From Polaribacter sejongensis (GTDB taxonomy: Bacteria; Bacteroidota; Bacteroidia; Flavobacteriales; Flavobacteriaceae): DNA of 64,000 nt. The notes beneath the pieces are model-generated. The model was given only the letters and a program-made list of their open reading frames with translations, searched no databases and was not told the origin of the DNA. Each line of letters starts with the position of its first letter. Position 1 is the stretch's first letter. Shown here piece after piece: positions 45,205 through 54,819 of this stretch. The stretch spans positions 4,161,501-4,225,500 of the forward strand of contig NZ_CP150667.1 in assembly GCF_038024065.1 (NCBI RefSeq). Reading direction: 5' to 3'. The position numbers were made by a program, and so were the translations under genes.

Positions 45205-45848
45205 ACAGTTTTTAATTTCCCTTCCTTTATTTGTTCAATCAATTCGCATCTTTTTTCGGTATTACTTTGTTCTTTAAAATCTTTTCCAATTCTTACAAAA
45301 TCATACGGAATATATTTGATTTCAGATTCTACAGTTTTTTCAAAACGACTTTCTCCATAGGCTAAAAGTGTGTTTTTTTCAGAAGTCTCCGAACTTAATA
45401 GTATTTGTTTTAATTCTCCATTTTTTTGTTTGGTAAAAACTCTAAACTTTGACCTGTCCATTTCTAATTCCGTTGGATAAAATGCAATTCCGTTTTCATC
45501 GAATATTATTTGCTCACGTCTATGTTTTTTTTCGAAAGTTTGACCAAAATCAGAATTGTCGATTATTATCGCTGTTCCTTTAAAATTTTCGGGTAGAATT
45601 ATGTCGAATTTCTGAATGTCAGCAAAATAAAACGAAACGGAAGAATAGATTTTCGAAACTGGAACAAACAAAATTGCTGGTATTAAAATCCAAAGCAATT
45701 TTTGTTTAATTTTTAGATTTCCAAATAGAAGTATAATAATTCCAATAATATAAATTGGAAGTCCGATTATAAAACCGAAATAAATAAAGAATGGGATTAA
45801 AAATCCAAGAACTAATAATGATATTCCAATTTTGTCAATTTTGTTCAT
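45183..45848 (-). CDS. Membrane protein of unknown function, copy 1
   Basis: 221 aa with three N-terminal spans (IGISLLVLGFLIPFFIYFG, LPIYIIGIIILLFG, LLWILIPAILFVPV), then an extracytoplasmic domain beginning FDIILPENFKGTAIIIDNSD that recurs in the truncated protein at 13421. The last residues, VYNTVYN, are encoded by the attC itself. Copy 2 is at 47304; both copies and their sites look identical. Confidence 0.7.
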   Translation of the reverse strand: MNKIDKIGISLLVLGFLIPFFIYFGFIIGLPIYIIGIIILLFGNLKIKQKLLWILIPAILFVPVSKIYSSVSFYFADIQKFDIILPENFKGTAIIIDNSDFGQTFEKKHRREQIIFDENGIAFYPTELEMDRSKFRVFTKQKNGELKQILLSSETSEKNTLLAYGESRFEKTVESEIKYIPYDFVRIGKDFKEQSNTEKRCELIEQIKEGKLKTVYNTVYN

Positions 45849-45881
45849 TTCTTAATCTCTGTTCGATTTTTTTTTAATTGT

Positions 45882-46014
45882 GTACAACGTTGTTTTGTAT
45901 GGAAAGTTGCGTTTTAAGTCGACGGCTATTTTCCGTAGGAAAATAGGAGTTGACAAAAATGCAACAACCTTTGATTAAGCCAAATTTAGCAATTTTTTAT
46001 ACAAGGTGTTGTAA
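45882..46014 (-). other. attC-like site 30 (type 3)
   Basis: CCGTAGG variant; same as sites 11 and 40, all left of family A cassettes. Confidence 0.88.
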
Positions 46015-46538
46015 AATGCGTGTTTAATTTCGACTTTATAAGTTATAAAATTCCTATTTCTTTTTTCTCCTTTTTAGAGTTTCTGAGTAAATTCCTTAAT
46101 TTTGATTTTTCAGCGTTTTCACAATTTTTTAATTCAGAATATGAGTAAACCTTTATTTTACTCTTAGAAATCTCTCAGCCTTTCTAAATTTGTCTTTAAG
46201 AACGAATTTCTCCGACTTTTGCTCAACACTTTGTCAATTCAGCGATTTTAGTTTCAAACAGTAATGAAGTTTCAAGTTTTTAGATATTTTCAAACAAGCT
46301 AAATTCCGCAAACTTTTTCCTTTTTTTTGCGTTTTAAAACTCCGAACGAAAAGAACTATTTTTCCTTTCTTAAAATTCTAAAAACCTTCTATTTTTTTCA
46401 AAATTTTGATTCACGAAAGAGTGTTTCAAAAACCTAATTTTTCAAACGTTTTATTTCGCTTTTTTGAGTTTTCAGACTTTAAAGCTAAATGTATTTTTAA
46501 ATATCTGTTGTTCTTAAATTATACTTTCAGCTAGTTTT
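46015..46538 (-). repeat. Gene-less T-rich cassette, family A copy 2
   Basis: Same as copy 1 as far as I can follow by eye. Here A stands left of B, whereas near 20 kb B stands left of A, so the order has been shuffled. Confidence 0.8.
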
Positions 46539-46672
46539 TTACAACGTTGTTTTGTATGGAAAGTTGCGTTTTAAGTCGACGGCTATTTTCCGCAGGAAAA
46601 TAGGAGTTGACAAAAATGCAACAAACTTTACTTTAGCACTAATTTAGCAATTTTTTATACAAGGTGTTGGCA
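46539..46672 (-). other. attC-like site 31 (type 3)
   Basis: CCGCAGG variant, same as site 10; both are left of a family B cassette. Confidence 0.88.
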
Positions 46673-47191
46673 AATGCGTTACTTTATTTCCATTTCCATA
46701 TTTCGTTCATTTTTCGGGTTATTTTTAATTTACAACAACGCATTTCAGTAATTTCCATTTTTCAGGCATTTACAATTCCGCAAACTTGATAAATTAAATT
46801 CCGAGTAAAAATTCCGCAATTTTGGTTTTTCAGCGTTTGAGTGTTTTCTCACGTGTTTAATTCCGACAATAATTTTCATTTTATTTAATTTTCAGAAAAT
46901 TCTCAGCCTTTCTAAATTGTGTTTTAGAGAAAATTTCGCACAATTTTTGTTCTGCATTTTGCTCAATTCAGCAAAGTTTAGAAATTCACATTTGAGTGAT
47001 TTCTCCGCAATTTAGATTTCAGCGTTTGAGTAAATTCCTTTTTTGTGAAACTTTGAAAATTCTCCAACTTTTCAAAATTTTGATTCGCGAGAGAGTGTTC
47101 CGATTTTTTCAGAATTCTGATTTACAAACTAAAAAAAAGCCAAAATTATATTTTACTAAATGACTTGTATTCGGCTCGATTCAGCAGTTTT
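46673..47191 (-). repeat. Gene-less T-rich cassette, family B copy 2
   Basis: One visible difference from copy 1 (AAATTTCGC for AAATTCCGC) across about 520 bp. No gene. Confidence 0.8.
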
Positions 47192-47325
47192 TGCCAACGT
47201 TGTTGTGTATGGTTAGTTGCGTGTTTTAAGCGACTAATTTACTAAATAAAACACGAACCAAGAAAGTCCGTTTGGACTTTCGTAAATTGGCTAAAACCAG
47301 CAATTAATTATACACGGTGTTGTAC
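47192..47325 (-). other. attC-like site 32 (type 5)
   Basis: Same as site 29, but the left flank is the family B end (TTTTTGCC) instead of the microprotein cassette end (TTAAAGCC): the switch falls at the core. Confidence 0.88.
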
Positions 47326-47969
47326 ACAGTTTTTAATTTCCCTTCCTTTATTTGTTCAATCAATTCGCATCTTTTTTCGGTATTACTTTGTTCTTTAAAA
47401 TCTTTTCCAATTCTTACAAAATCATACGGAATATATTTGATTTCAGATTCTACAGTTTTTTCAAAACGACTTTCTCCATAGGCTAAAAGTGTGTTTTTTT
47501 CAGAAGTCTCCGAACTTAATAGTATTTGTTTTAATTCTCCATTTTTTTGTTTGGTAAAAACTCTAAACTTTGACCTGTCCATTTCTAATTCCGTTGGATA
47601 AAATGCAATTCCGTTTTCATCGAATATTATTTGCTCACGTCTATGTTTTTTTTCGAAAGTTTGACCAAAATCAGAATTGTCGATTATTATCGCTGTTCCT
47701 TTAAAATTTTCGGGTAGAATTATGTCGAATTTCTGAATGTCAGCAAAATAAAACGAAACGGAAGAATAGATTTTCGAAACTGGAACAAACAAAATTGCTG
47801 GTATTAAAATCCAAAGCAATTTTTGTTTAATTTTTAGATTTCCAAATAGAAGTATAATAATTCCAATAATATAAATTGGAAGTCCGATTATAAAACCGAA
47901 ATAAATAAAGAATGGGATTAAAAATCCAAGAACTAATAATGATATTCCAATTTTGTCAATTTTGTTCAT
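47304..47969 (-). CDS. Membrane protein of unknown function, copy 2
   Basis: Same 221-aa product as 45183-45848 with the same attC-encoded tail. Cassettes A2 and B2 lie between the copies, so the duplicate is not a simple tandem of one unit. Confidence 0.7.
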   Translation of the reverse strand: MNKIDKIGISLLVLGFLIPFFIYFGFIIGLPIYIIGIIILLFGNLKIKQKLLWILIPAILFVPVSKIYSSVSFYFADIQKFDIILPENFKGTAIIIDNSDFGQTFEKKHRREQIIFDENGIAFYPTELEMDRSKFRVFTKQKNGELKQILLSSETSEKNTLLAYGESRFEKTVESEIKYIPYDFVRIGKDFKEQSNTEKRCELIEQIKEGKLKTVYNTVYN

Positions 47970-48002
47970 TTCTTAATCTCTGTTCGATTTTTTTTTAATT
48001 GT

Positions 48003-48136
48003 GTACAACGTTGTTGTGTAATGAAAGTTGCGATTTTTGTGAACGGCTATTTTCCGCAGGAAAATTGTTGTTTGCAAAAATGCAACTGCTTTTAGTTAAG
48101 CACTAATTTAGCAATTTTTAATACACGGTGTTGTGC
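48003..48136 (-). other. attC-like site 33 (type 2)
   Basis: Left arm GTGTAATGAAAGTTGC. R' GTTGTGC. Owned by the second Fic cassette (private ends GTTGTGCCC / GGGCACAAC). Confidence 0.88.
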
Positions 48137-48140
48137 CCTG

Positions 48141-49094
48141 TTATTTTATTCTATAGATTGTTTTATTTTTTTCTCCTATTTTTTCAAATAAATTTAACTC
48201 TGTACCTTTTTTTAAATCTCTACTCGCGGTTGCAGAAGAAATGTCTTTAAATATATCCATATAATCTTTTCTAGTAAACTGAATTTTATTTAAAGAAACA
48301 AAATATTCTAATCTGTCTTTTTCGTTTAATGTTCTATTATTAAAATTTAATAATTCACTTATTGAAATATCAATTACTCCTAACATATATTCAATAAACT
48401 TTGTTGATTTTCCAGATTTATCACTTTCAGCTAAAGCTTTGTAGTATTTTTCTTGATCATTACTAATTAAAGTTTCAAAAGGCAAAAACTCAAATATTGG
48501 ATATTTTTCCATTAATATTAAAGTTTGCCATAATCTTCCCATTCTTCCATTACCATCTAAAAATGGATGTATGAATTCCATTTCATAATGGAAAACACAA
48601 CTTTTAATTAATTCAATTTCGTCTGACTTTTTCAAATATTCAAAAAGGTCTTTCATTAAATAAGGAAGGTTTCCAAATGGAGGAGCTACGTGTTCTACTT
48701 TAGAACCTTTTACAATACCAACACTTTGTTTCCTATATTTCCCTGCATCTTCAATAAGGTCTTTCATTAAATTTTTATGCGCTTTTAAAAAAGACTTTTC
48801 ATTAGATGGTTTATAAATATCTAAATTTTCGTAGATTTCTATTGCATTTAAAACTTCAAGTACATCTTTTTTTGGACCAATAACTCTTTTGTTTTCTAGA
48901 AGTGCTGTTATTTGTTCTTCCGTAAGTGTATTACCTTCAATTCTTAAAGACGAATGAATAGTTTTAATTCTATTTTGTTTCCTTAATTTCGGAGAAGGTT
49001 TATTTAATAAATTGGCATTTACTTCACCTATTTTTTCTGAAATAGAAGTTATTAATTTTAAAATAGAAGAAGTTATTTCGTAAGGTGGTTTCAT
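48141..49094 (-). CDS. Fic family protein (second cassette copy type)
   Basis: 317 aa from the ATG at 49094 (MKPPYEITSSILKL); the frame also has an ATG at 49109, but that lies inside the palindromic operator and only a few nt from the likely transcription start. Fic motif HPFLDGNGRMGR starts at His176, complete. The inhibitory helix SSLRIEGN has Ser49-Glu53-Gly54 of the (S/T)xxxE(G/N) motif. A C-terminal winged helix (IQFTRKDYMDIFKDISSATA, SRDLKKGTELNLFEKIGEKN) ends the protein, as in many self-regulating Fic proteins. It is clearly diverged from the Fic at 11619. Confidence 0.88.
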   Translation of the reverse strand: MKPPYEITSSILKLITSISEKIGEVNANLLNKPSPKLRKQNRIKTIHSSLRIEGNTLTEEQITALLENKRVIGPKKDVLEVLNAIEIYENLDIYKPSNEKSFLKAHKNLMKDLIEDAGKYRKQSVGIVKGSKVEHVAPPFGNLPYLMKDLFEYLKKSDEIELIKSCVFHYEMEFIHPFLDGNGRMGRLWQTLILMEKYPIFEFLPFETLISNDQEKYYKALAESDKSGKSTKFIEYMLGVIDISISELLNFNNRTLNEKDRLEYFVSLNKIQFTRKDYMDIFKDISSATASRDLKKGTELNLFEKIGEKNKTIYRIK

Positions 49095-49096
49095 GG

Positions 49097-49134
49097 TTGA
49101 TACTATCATTTGATATTATCAAAGATACAATCAT
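49097..49134 (-). promoter_or_regulatory. Three tightly packed palindromes and -7 box ahead of the second Fic gene
   Basis: TGATA-C-TATCA (centre 49103), TTGATA-T-TATCAA (centre 49116) and a weaker AGATACAATCA (centre 49128) follow each other at 12-13 bp. TATCTTTG on the minus strand (49120-49127) fits the TAnnTTTG -7 box and lies within the array, so a bound protein would block transcription. Confidence 0.65.
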
Positions 49135-49174
49135 TTAACTATACTTATTGGATGAAACGGAATTTTTTAATTGG

Positions 49175-49307
49175 GCACAACGTTGTTGTATAAGCTTTGT
49201 TGCGTTGTTTAAGCAGTGAATTTAGTAAATAAAACACGAACGGCGAAATTCTGGAGGAATTTCCAAAGTGAGCTAAAACCAGCAATAAAGTTTATACGGT
49301 GTTGTAC
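49175..49307 (-). other. attC-like site 34 (type 1)
   Basis: Apex has GAAATTCT-GGA-GGAATTTC (one mismatch) and CCAAAGTGAGC instead of CCCAAGTGAGC. Owned by the lipoprotein cassette at 49312. Confidence 0.88.
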
Positions 49308-49311
49308 ACAG

Positions 49312-49941
49312 TTATTTTTCAATTCTTGTATATTCTTCTGTTTGTTTTATTAATTCAGTATAATCTTTGATAATTGATTCCAGTTTACTTTTTTCAGGTA
49401 GTTCGTTTATTTGATAATTCGAGATCATAGGTTCAGTAACAAATAATTTCATTAATATAATTTGATCATTTAATTTTGATTTCAAAACTTCAATTTCTCT
49501 CATTTTTGTTTCGTGTTGAGCAACCTTTTTTCCATATTTCTTTTTCAATTTTTCAATGATTTCAATCATAGATGTTTTCGCAATACTGTCATTTATGTTA
49601 TTCGCATAATTTTCAGCCGCATTCCAATAATCGTTATTTACATTCCGATATTTAATAAAATCGTTTGTTTTTGTTTGTAAACTGTCAGAAGATATTTCTT
49701 TTATTCTTTCATTTAAAATTTCTAATTTTTCACTTTTTTCTAAAGCTTCTTGATAGAGTTCTTCAAGAATATTTCCTCCATATCTTTTTGATATACTTGA
49801 ATAAGAAATTTTACTTTCAGTTTGTTCAAGAGTTTCTGGTGTCCCATTTAAAATTTCGGGATTTACTTTTTCATTATTCCTTTCTGAACAATTATAAAAT
49901 AAAATTATACTCAAGAATATTATTACGTATTTTAATTTCAT
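49312..49941 (-). CDS. Hypothetical coiled-coil lipoprotein
   Basis: 209 aa from the ATG at 49941, chosen because it gives a proper lipoprotein signal (MKLKYVIIFLSIILFYNC); the longer open frame reads through the neighbouring attC. After a linker, most of the protein is coiled coil (YQEALEKSEKLEILNERIKE, MIEIIEKLKKKYGKKVAQHE). Sole gene of its cassette; no enzyme motif. Confidence 0.65.
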   Translation of the reverse strand: MKLKYVIIFLSIILFYNCSERNNEKVNPEILNGTPETLEQTESKISYSSISKRYGGNILEELYQEALEKSEKLEILNERIKEISSDSLQTKTNDFIKYRNVNNDYWNAAENYANNINDSIAKTSMIEIIEKLKKKYGKKVAQHETKMREIEVLKSKLNDQIILMKLFVTEPMISNYQINELPEKSKLESIIKDYTELIKQTEEYTRIEK

Positions 49942-49962
49942 TAGTTCGTTTTTTGTAATTGT

Positions 49963-50095
49963 GTACAACGTTGTTGTATAAGCTTTGTTGCGTTGTTTAA
50001 GCAGTGAATTTAGTAAATAAAACACGAACGGCGAAATTCCGGAGGAATTTCCCAAGTGAGCCAAAACCAGCAATAAAGTTTATACGGTGTTGTGT
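49963..50095 (-). other. attC-like site 35 (type 1)
   Basis: R'' GTACAAC, R' GTTGTGT. Standard GGA apex. Owned by the MORN-repeat lipoprotein cassette. Confidence 0.88.
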
Positions 50096-50112
50096 GTAGT
50101 TTTTTTTATCTA

Positions 50113-51195
50113 TTATTTTATTATTGAGTCAATTACGATTCCATTTTCTCTAATTACTGTTTTAATAATTGTTCCTTCTTTGTTGTAATATTTAATTTTT
50201 CCATCTAATATATTGTCTTTAGCAAAACCAACATATTTAAGTTCTCCTGTTTCATAATATACCTTTACTTTTCCTTTTTTGATATTGTTTGTTATATTAA
50301 ATTCTTGTCCTAAATTTCCATTTTTATAATAAAGTTTAGCTTTTCCATTAACTTGATTATTTTTAGATTCTAATACTTTTTCAATTTCGCCACTTTCATA
50401 ATAAAGATTTACTATTCCTGTAGACTTGGAAGTTGAAGTGTCTAATTTAATTATTTCTAACTTTTTTAAATTACTATTTTGATAGTAGACTTTACAAGTG
50501 TCTCGTTGTATTCCATTCCAGTAATAGCATTTAGATTTCAATTTCCCATTTGCGTAGTAGCTAGTAGAAATTCCATTTACTTCTCCGTTCTTTAAAAAAT
50601 TAGTTTCTTCTAACTCTCCCGTTTCATAGTAATGAAAAGTTTCTCCGTTTTGTTTTCCTTTTATATTGGTTGTTTTGCTTTTTAGATTTCCATTTTTCCA
50701 ATAATCTTCTCTAATTCCTTGTAATGTATCGTTGGCATATTCTACAATTTGTTTTTTTGTTTTTCCGTCTTTTCTGTAGAAATTCCATTTATTCTGATGC
50801 ATATTATTTTCAATTAAACCTTCGGATTGTAGTAATCCAAAATTTGAATGGTAACTGTTATAATATCCGTTCTCAAAAACTTTACTAACTATTGAATCAG
50901 ATTTGAATTTGACAGTTCTAATTAGTTCATTTTTTTTATTAAAATATTTAAGAGTTCGGTTTGGAAAGCTATCAGTAACTTTTAATTCTGCATATCTATT
51001 TCCATTTGGAAAGAAGTAAGTTGAATGTGATTTTGGAAGTTTAATTTCTAATTCAGGATTTATTTTTAGCCATTCTCCAGCTTTTCCATTTTCTTTATAG
51101 AATACGTGATTTTCATTCCTGAATTTTTTGTCAGAAATTTCGTCTTTACAAGATGAAAAGGTTATTAAAAATAGTATTAAATATCTAAATTTCAA
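50113..51195 (-). CDS. MORN-repeat-like (YwqK-type) lipoprotein
   Basis: 360 aa with a lipobox (FLITFSSCKDE). From about residue 85 there are eight or more MORN-type repeats of about 22 residues: YYENGELEE-like units such as FHYYETGELEETNFLKNGEV, TSYYANGKLKSKCYYWNGIQ, NLYYESGEIEKVLESKNNQV, KLYYKNGNLGQEFNITNNIK, KVYYETGELKYVGFAKDNIL. These proteins are often annotated as YwqK family antitoxins, but here there is no toxin next to it and the lipid anchor puts it outside the cytoplasm. Confidence 0.75.
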   Translation of the reverse strand: MKFRYLILFLITFSSCKDEISDKKFRNENHVFYKENGKAGEWLKINPELEIKLPKSHSTYFFPNGNRYAELKVTDSFPNRTLKYFNKKNELIRTVKFKSDSIVSKVFENGYYNSYHSNFGLLQSEGLIENNMHQNKWNFYRKDGKTKKQIVEYANDTLQGIREDYWKNGNLKSKTTNIKGKQNGETFHYYETGELEETNFLKNGEVNGISTSYYANGKLKSKCYYWNGIQRDTCKVYYQNSNLKKLEIIKLDTSTSKSTGIVNLYYESGEIEKVLESKNNQVNGKAKLYYKNGNLGQEFNITNNIKKGKVKVYYETGELKYVGFAKDNILDGKIKYYNKEGTIIKTVIRENGIVIDSIIK

Positions 51196-51223
51196 TTCTG
51201 TATACGGATTTTGGTTAAATTAC

Positions 51224-51358
51224 ACACAACGTTGTTGTGTTATGGAAAGTTGCGTTTAAAGTGAACGGCTATTTTCCGCAGGAAAATTGATGTTCACAAA
51301 AAAGCAACTACTTTTGGTTAGGATAAAAATAAGCAATTTTTTATACACGGTGTTGGGC
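51224..51358 (-). other. attC-like site 36 (type 2)
   Basis: Same variant as sites 8, 9 and 47. R'' ACACAAC belongs to the MORN cassette end pairing GTTGTGTGTAG / TTACACACAAC; R' GTTGGGC. Confidence 0.88.
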
Positions 51359-51839
51359 GTAGGTTATTTTATTTATCGATTTTTCTAAATTAAATTCCTA
51401 ATTATTTTACATTCAGAACATTTTTCGTTTTCTTAAAACTCTAAATTTTTCAGCTTTTTCTAAATTGTCTTAAATCTTGAAATTTTAGTTCTCACAAAGT
51501 TTGGCTGCGTTCAATTTTTCGTTTTCTTAAAACTCTAAATTTTTCAGCTTTTTCTAAATTATCTTAAACCTTGAAATTTTTGTTCTCTCAAAGTTTGGCT
51601 GCGTTCAATTTTTCGTTTTCTTAAAACTCTAAATTTTTCAGCTTTTTCTAAATTTTCTTAAATCTTGAAATTTTAGTTCTCATAAAGTTTGGCTGCGTTC
51701 AATTTTTCATTTTCTTGAAACTCTAAATTTTTCAGTTTTTCTAAATTGTATTAAAATTCAATATTTCACTTTTTTTATGGTTAATTTATCTTTAAAATAA
51801 CGAATTTTTATAGCTTATCTGAGTTTACTTTTAACTTAC
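51359..51839 (-). repeat. Gene-less cassette, family C copy 4, about 94-bp tandem repeats
   Basis: Three and a half repeat units, the shortest family C copy. Repeat number therefore varies between copies (about 3.5 to 5.5). Confidence 0.8.
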
Positions 51840-51974
51840 GCCCAACGTTGTTGTGTTATGGAAAGTTGCGTTTAAAGTGAACGGCTATTTTCCGCAGGAA
51901 AATTGTTGTTTACAAAAATGCAACTACTTTTGGTAAAGCACTAATATAGCAATTTTTTATACACGGTGTTAGGT
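51840..51974 (-). other. attC-like site 37 (type 2)
   Basis: Mosaic: left half like family C sites, right half TTGTTTACAAAAATGC and GTAAAGCACTAATATAGC like other type 2 sites. Owned by cassette G. Confidence 0.86.
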
Positions 51975-52628
51975 GTAGGTAGTTTAGTGTTCCAATTTTT
52001 CTAAATTAAATCCCTAATTTTTTTCATTTTATTTTTCTTAATATTTCTGGTTTATTTAGTTTTCCTAAATTATCTTAAACTTCAAAATTTTAGTTTTTCG
52101 CACAGTTCAGTAGAGTTTAATCTTAATAATCTTGATATTTCAGCTTTATCTAGTTTTCCTAAATTATCTTAAATTTCAAGATTTTTGTATTTCACACAAT
52201 TCAGTAGAGTTTGATTTTAAAAATCTTAATATTTCTGCTTAATCTACTTTTTCTAAATTGCCTTAAATTTCAATATTTTAGTTTTTCGCACAGTTCAGTA
52301 GAGTTTAATTTTAAAAATCTTAATATTTTCAGCTTTATGTACTTTTTCTAAATTATCTTAAATTTCAATATTTTAGTTTTTCGCACAGTTCAGTAGAGTT
52401 TGATTTTAAAAATCTTTATATTTTCAGCTTTATGTACTTTTTCTAAATTATCTTAAATTTCAATATTTTAGTTTTTCGCACAGTTCAGTAGAGTTTAATT
52501 TTAAAAATCTTAATATTTCAGCTTTATCTACTTTATCTTAAATTTCAATATCTTACTTTGATGCTAATATTCATTTTTCTTTAAAATAACTGTATTTTGA
52601 TATCTTAGAATTTTCAGTTTTTACTTAC
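51975..52628 (-). repeat. Gene-less cassette G, about 94-bp tandem repeats of a different sequence
   Basis: Five to six units; CACA(G/A)TTCAGTAGAGTTT recurs near 52101, 52195, 52289, 52384 and 52479 (spacing 94-95). The half TTTTTCTAAATTATCTTAAA matches family C, the other half does not, so C and G share an ancestor and a period. Ends GGTGTA / TACACC. Confidence 0.8.
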
Positions 52629-52763
52629 ACCTAACGTTGTTGTGTTATGGAAAGTTGCGATTTTTATGAACGGCTATTTTCCGCAGGAAAATTGAAGTGA
52701 GTAAAAATGCAACTGCCTTCTGTTAAGCTAAAAATAAGCAATTTTTTATACACGGTGTTACCA
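52629..52763 (-). other. attC-like site 38 (type 2)
   Basis: Identical to site 5; both stand left of family D cassettes that are also identical. Confidence 0.88.
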
Positions 52764-53240
52764 AAAGTAGTTTTTTTAATTTTCCAATTTTCCTTATTAT
52801 TTTCTGAATTCAGCGTTCGAGTGAAAATTCCGCCAACATTTTTTATTTTTTTTTGATTTTCAATAAATTGTCAGCTTTTCTAAATTTTCATTTTGAGATA
52901 ATTTCGAAGAGTTTTTACTCCACATTTTGCTTAATTCCGCAATTTTGGTTTTTCAGCGTTTGAGTGTTTTCTCACGTGCTAAATTCCGACAACAATTTTA
53001 TTTCAATAAATTCTCAGCCTTTCTAAATTTTCGGTTTAGAGATAATTCCGCACAGATTTTATTCCGCATTTTGCTCAATTCCGCACTGCTCAGTTTTTAT
53101 TTTTTTAAACTTTCTAAATTCTATAAAAAACAAACAAAATTTTTTCAGAATTTTCCAATCTTCAGAGAGTGTTTCATTTTTAAAATTCAAGAGTTTTATT
53201 TGTTTATTTTTTCAGAAGTTTGAGTGATCTGAACTATTTT
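52764..53240 (-). repeat. Gene-less T-rich cassette, family D copy 3
   Basis: Matches copy 1 (15606-16082) throughout; copy 1 is followed on the right by a type 2 site, this copy by an IS-interrupted type 4 site. Confidence 0.8.
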
Positions 53241-53352
53241 TGGTAACGTTGTTGTATATGGTTTGTTGCGTGTTTCAAGCAACTAATTTAGTAAATAATT
53301 ACCGACCAAGAAAGTAGACTGCACCCAAAAGCTTAGACAAATTTATAATTAA

Positions 53353-54132
53353 TTATTGATAATAAAGAGCTCTATATTCTACTGGGCTCATTCCATTTAA
53401 ATTTAGTTTAATTCTTTCTGTATTATAATATTTTATATACTCTTTAATTTCTTTTTTCAATTGAATAATCGATATGTATTTGTTTAAATAAAATAATTCA
53501 GATTTTAAGATACCAAAGAAATTTTCAATTATTGCATTGTCTAGACAGTTTCCTTTTCTAGACATACTTTGTGTAATTCCTTTTTCTTTTAATAACCGTT
53601 GATATTGTTTCATTTGATATTGCCAACCTTGATCTGAATGTAATATAATGTTTGCTTGGTTAGGAACCTTCTTAAAAGACTTTTTTAGCATCTTAACCAC
53701 TTGTTCGAAGTTAGGTCTTTCAGATAATTCATAACTAACTATTTCGCCATTGTATAAATCAATTATTGGTGATAAATATAATTTATTTCCAAAGACTTTA
53801 AATTCGGTAATATCAGTTGCCCATTTTGTATTAGGTTTGGTTGTTTTAAAATTACGTTGAAATATATTGGGTGCTATTTCACCTATCTGTCCTTTGTAAG
53901 ATTTATATTTTTTAATTCTTATCAAACTTTTTAAACCTAATTTTCGCATTAATCTTAAAATTGTTTTATGATTTATAACAAGTCCTCTTTTGTTTATTTC
54001 TAAGGTGATTCTTCTATAACCATATCTTCCTTTATGATAATGATATATCTCTTTAATTAAGATTTTTACCTCTTCATATTTATCTGTTAATTGACTTCTT
54101 TTTTTGTGATAATAATAACTGCTTCTTGCCAT
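53353..54132 (-). CDS. IS3-family transposase OrfB, copy 5
   Basis: Same 259-aa product as copy 1. Confidence 0.95.
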   Translation of the reverse strand: MARSSYYYHKKRSQLTDKYEEVKILIKEIYHYHKGRYGYRRITLEINKRGLVINHKTILRLMRKLGLKSLIRIKKYKSYKGQIGEIAPNIFQRNFKTTKPNTKWATDITEFKVFGNKLYLSPIIDLYNGEIVSYELSERPNFEQVVKMLKKSFKKVPNQANIILHSDQGWQYQMKQYQRLLKEKGITQSMSRKGNCLDNAIIENFFGILKSELFYLNKYISIIQLKKEIKEYIKYYNTERIKLNLNGMSPVEYRALYYQ

Positions 54133-54188
54133 ATTGGTATGATTTAGTAATAATTCTAAACTATACTTATGCCTTAATTCTGTTATGG

Positions 54189-54704
54189 CTAGCGCTTTTT
54201 GCTTTGCGCTGCTAGAACTAAGGCTTGTAACTTTTTTAGCAAATCCAGCTCAGCTCTTAACGATTCATTTTCCAATAGAAGTTCATCTTCCCTTGTTAAA
54301 GGTTTATTAGACTTCTTTTTTGCTCTCTTAAATTCCATAGATCTAGGTCTTCCTCTTGGTTTATTATTTAAGCCTGTAATTCCTAGTTTTTTATAATTCC
54401 TTTGCCAATTCATTATTGCAGATTTGGTTGGAATATTAAACTTTAAACAAGCTTGACTTAAAGATAATGAATCATCTACAATAGATTCTAAAACTTTCAA
54501 TTTAAATTTTAAGCTATATTCTTGATTTTCTCTAGGTAATAAACCTTTTTTACCATGCTTTTCATAAAAACTAACCCAGCTATGAAGAGATGTGTGATGA
54601 ATACCGTTCAATAACGAAACAGTGGAAACTGCTTGATTTTTTTTTAATACTTGTTCTACACAACGTAGTTTAAAATCGTAACTATACTTGACTTTTCTTC
54701 CCAT
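54189..54704 (-). CDS. IS3-family transposase OrfA, copy 5
   Basis: Same 171-aa product as copy 1. Confidence 0.93.
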   Translation of the reverse strand: MGRKVKYSYDFKLRCVEQVLKKNQAVSTVSLLNGIHHTSLHSWVSFYEKHGKKGLLPRENQEYSLKFKLKVLESIVDDSLSLSQACLKFNIPTKSAIMNWQRNYKKLGITGLNNKPRGRPRSMEFKRAKKKSNKPLTREDELLLENESLRAELDLLKKLQALVLAAQSKKR

Positions 54705-54819
54705 AAAAATACCCTCAAATAGTGTCTAACTTTTTGGGGGCAGTGTAAAAGTCCGCGAGGACTTTCGTAAGTAGGTGAGAAGCCAGCAATAAATTATATA
54801 CGGTGTTGTGCCTAGTATT

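Larger units (their letters stand above)
53315..54747 (-). mobile_element. IS3-family (IS150-like) element, copy 5
   Basis: 1433 bp with AAAG duplication (53311-53314 and 54748-54751); same point and direction as copies 1-4. Confidence 0.95.
53241..54811 (-). other. attC-like site 39 (type 4) split by an IS3-family copy
   Basis: Left half 53241-53314, right half 54748-54811 (GTAGGTGAGAAGCC). Owned by the DUF4365-like cassette. Confidence 0.87.

Noticed and set aside
48141..49109. Start of the second Fic protein at 49109
   Set aside because: That ATG is inside the palindromic operator and about 4 nt from the predicted transcription start; 49094 is more plausible.
50113..51195. MORN-like lipoprotein as half of a toxin-antitoxin pair
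   Set aside because: Lipid-anchored outside the cytoplasm and without a toxin gene beside it; the YwqK antitoxin label is an annotation habit.
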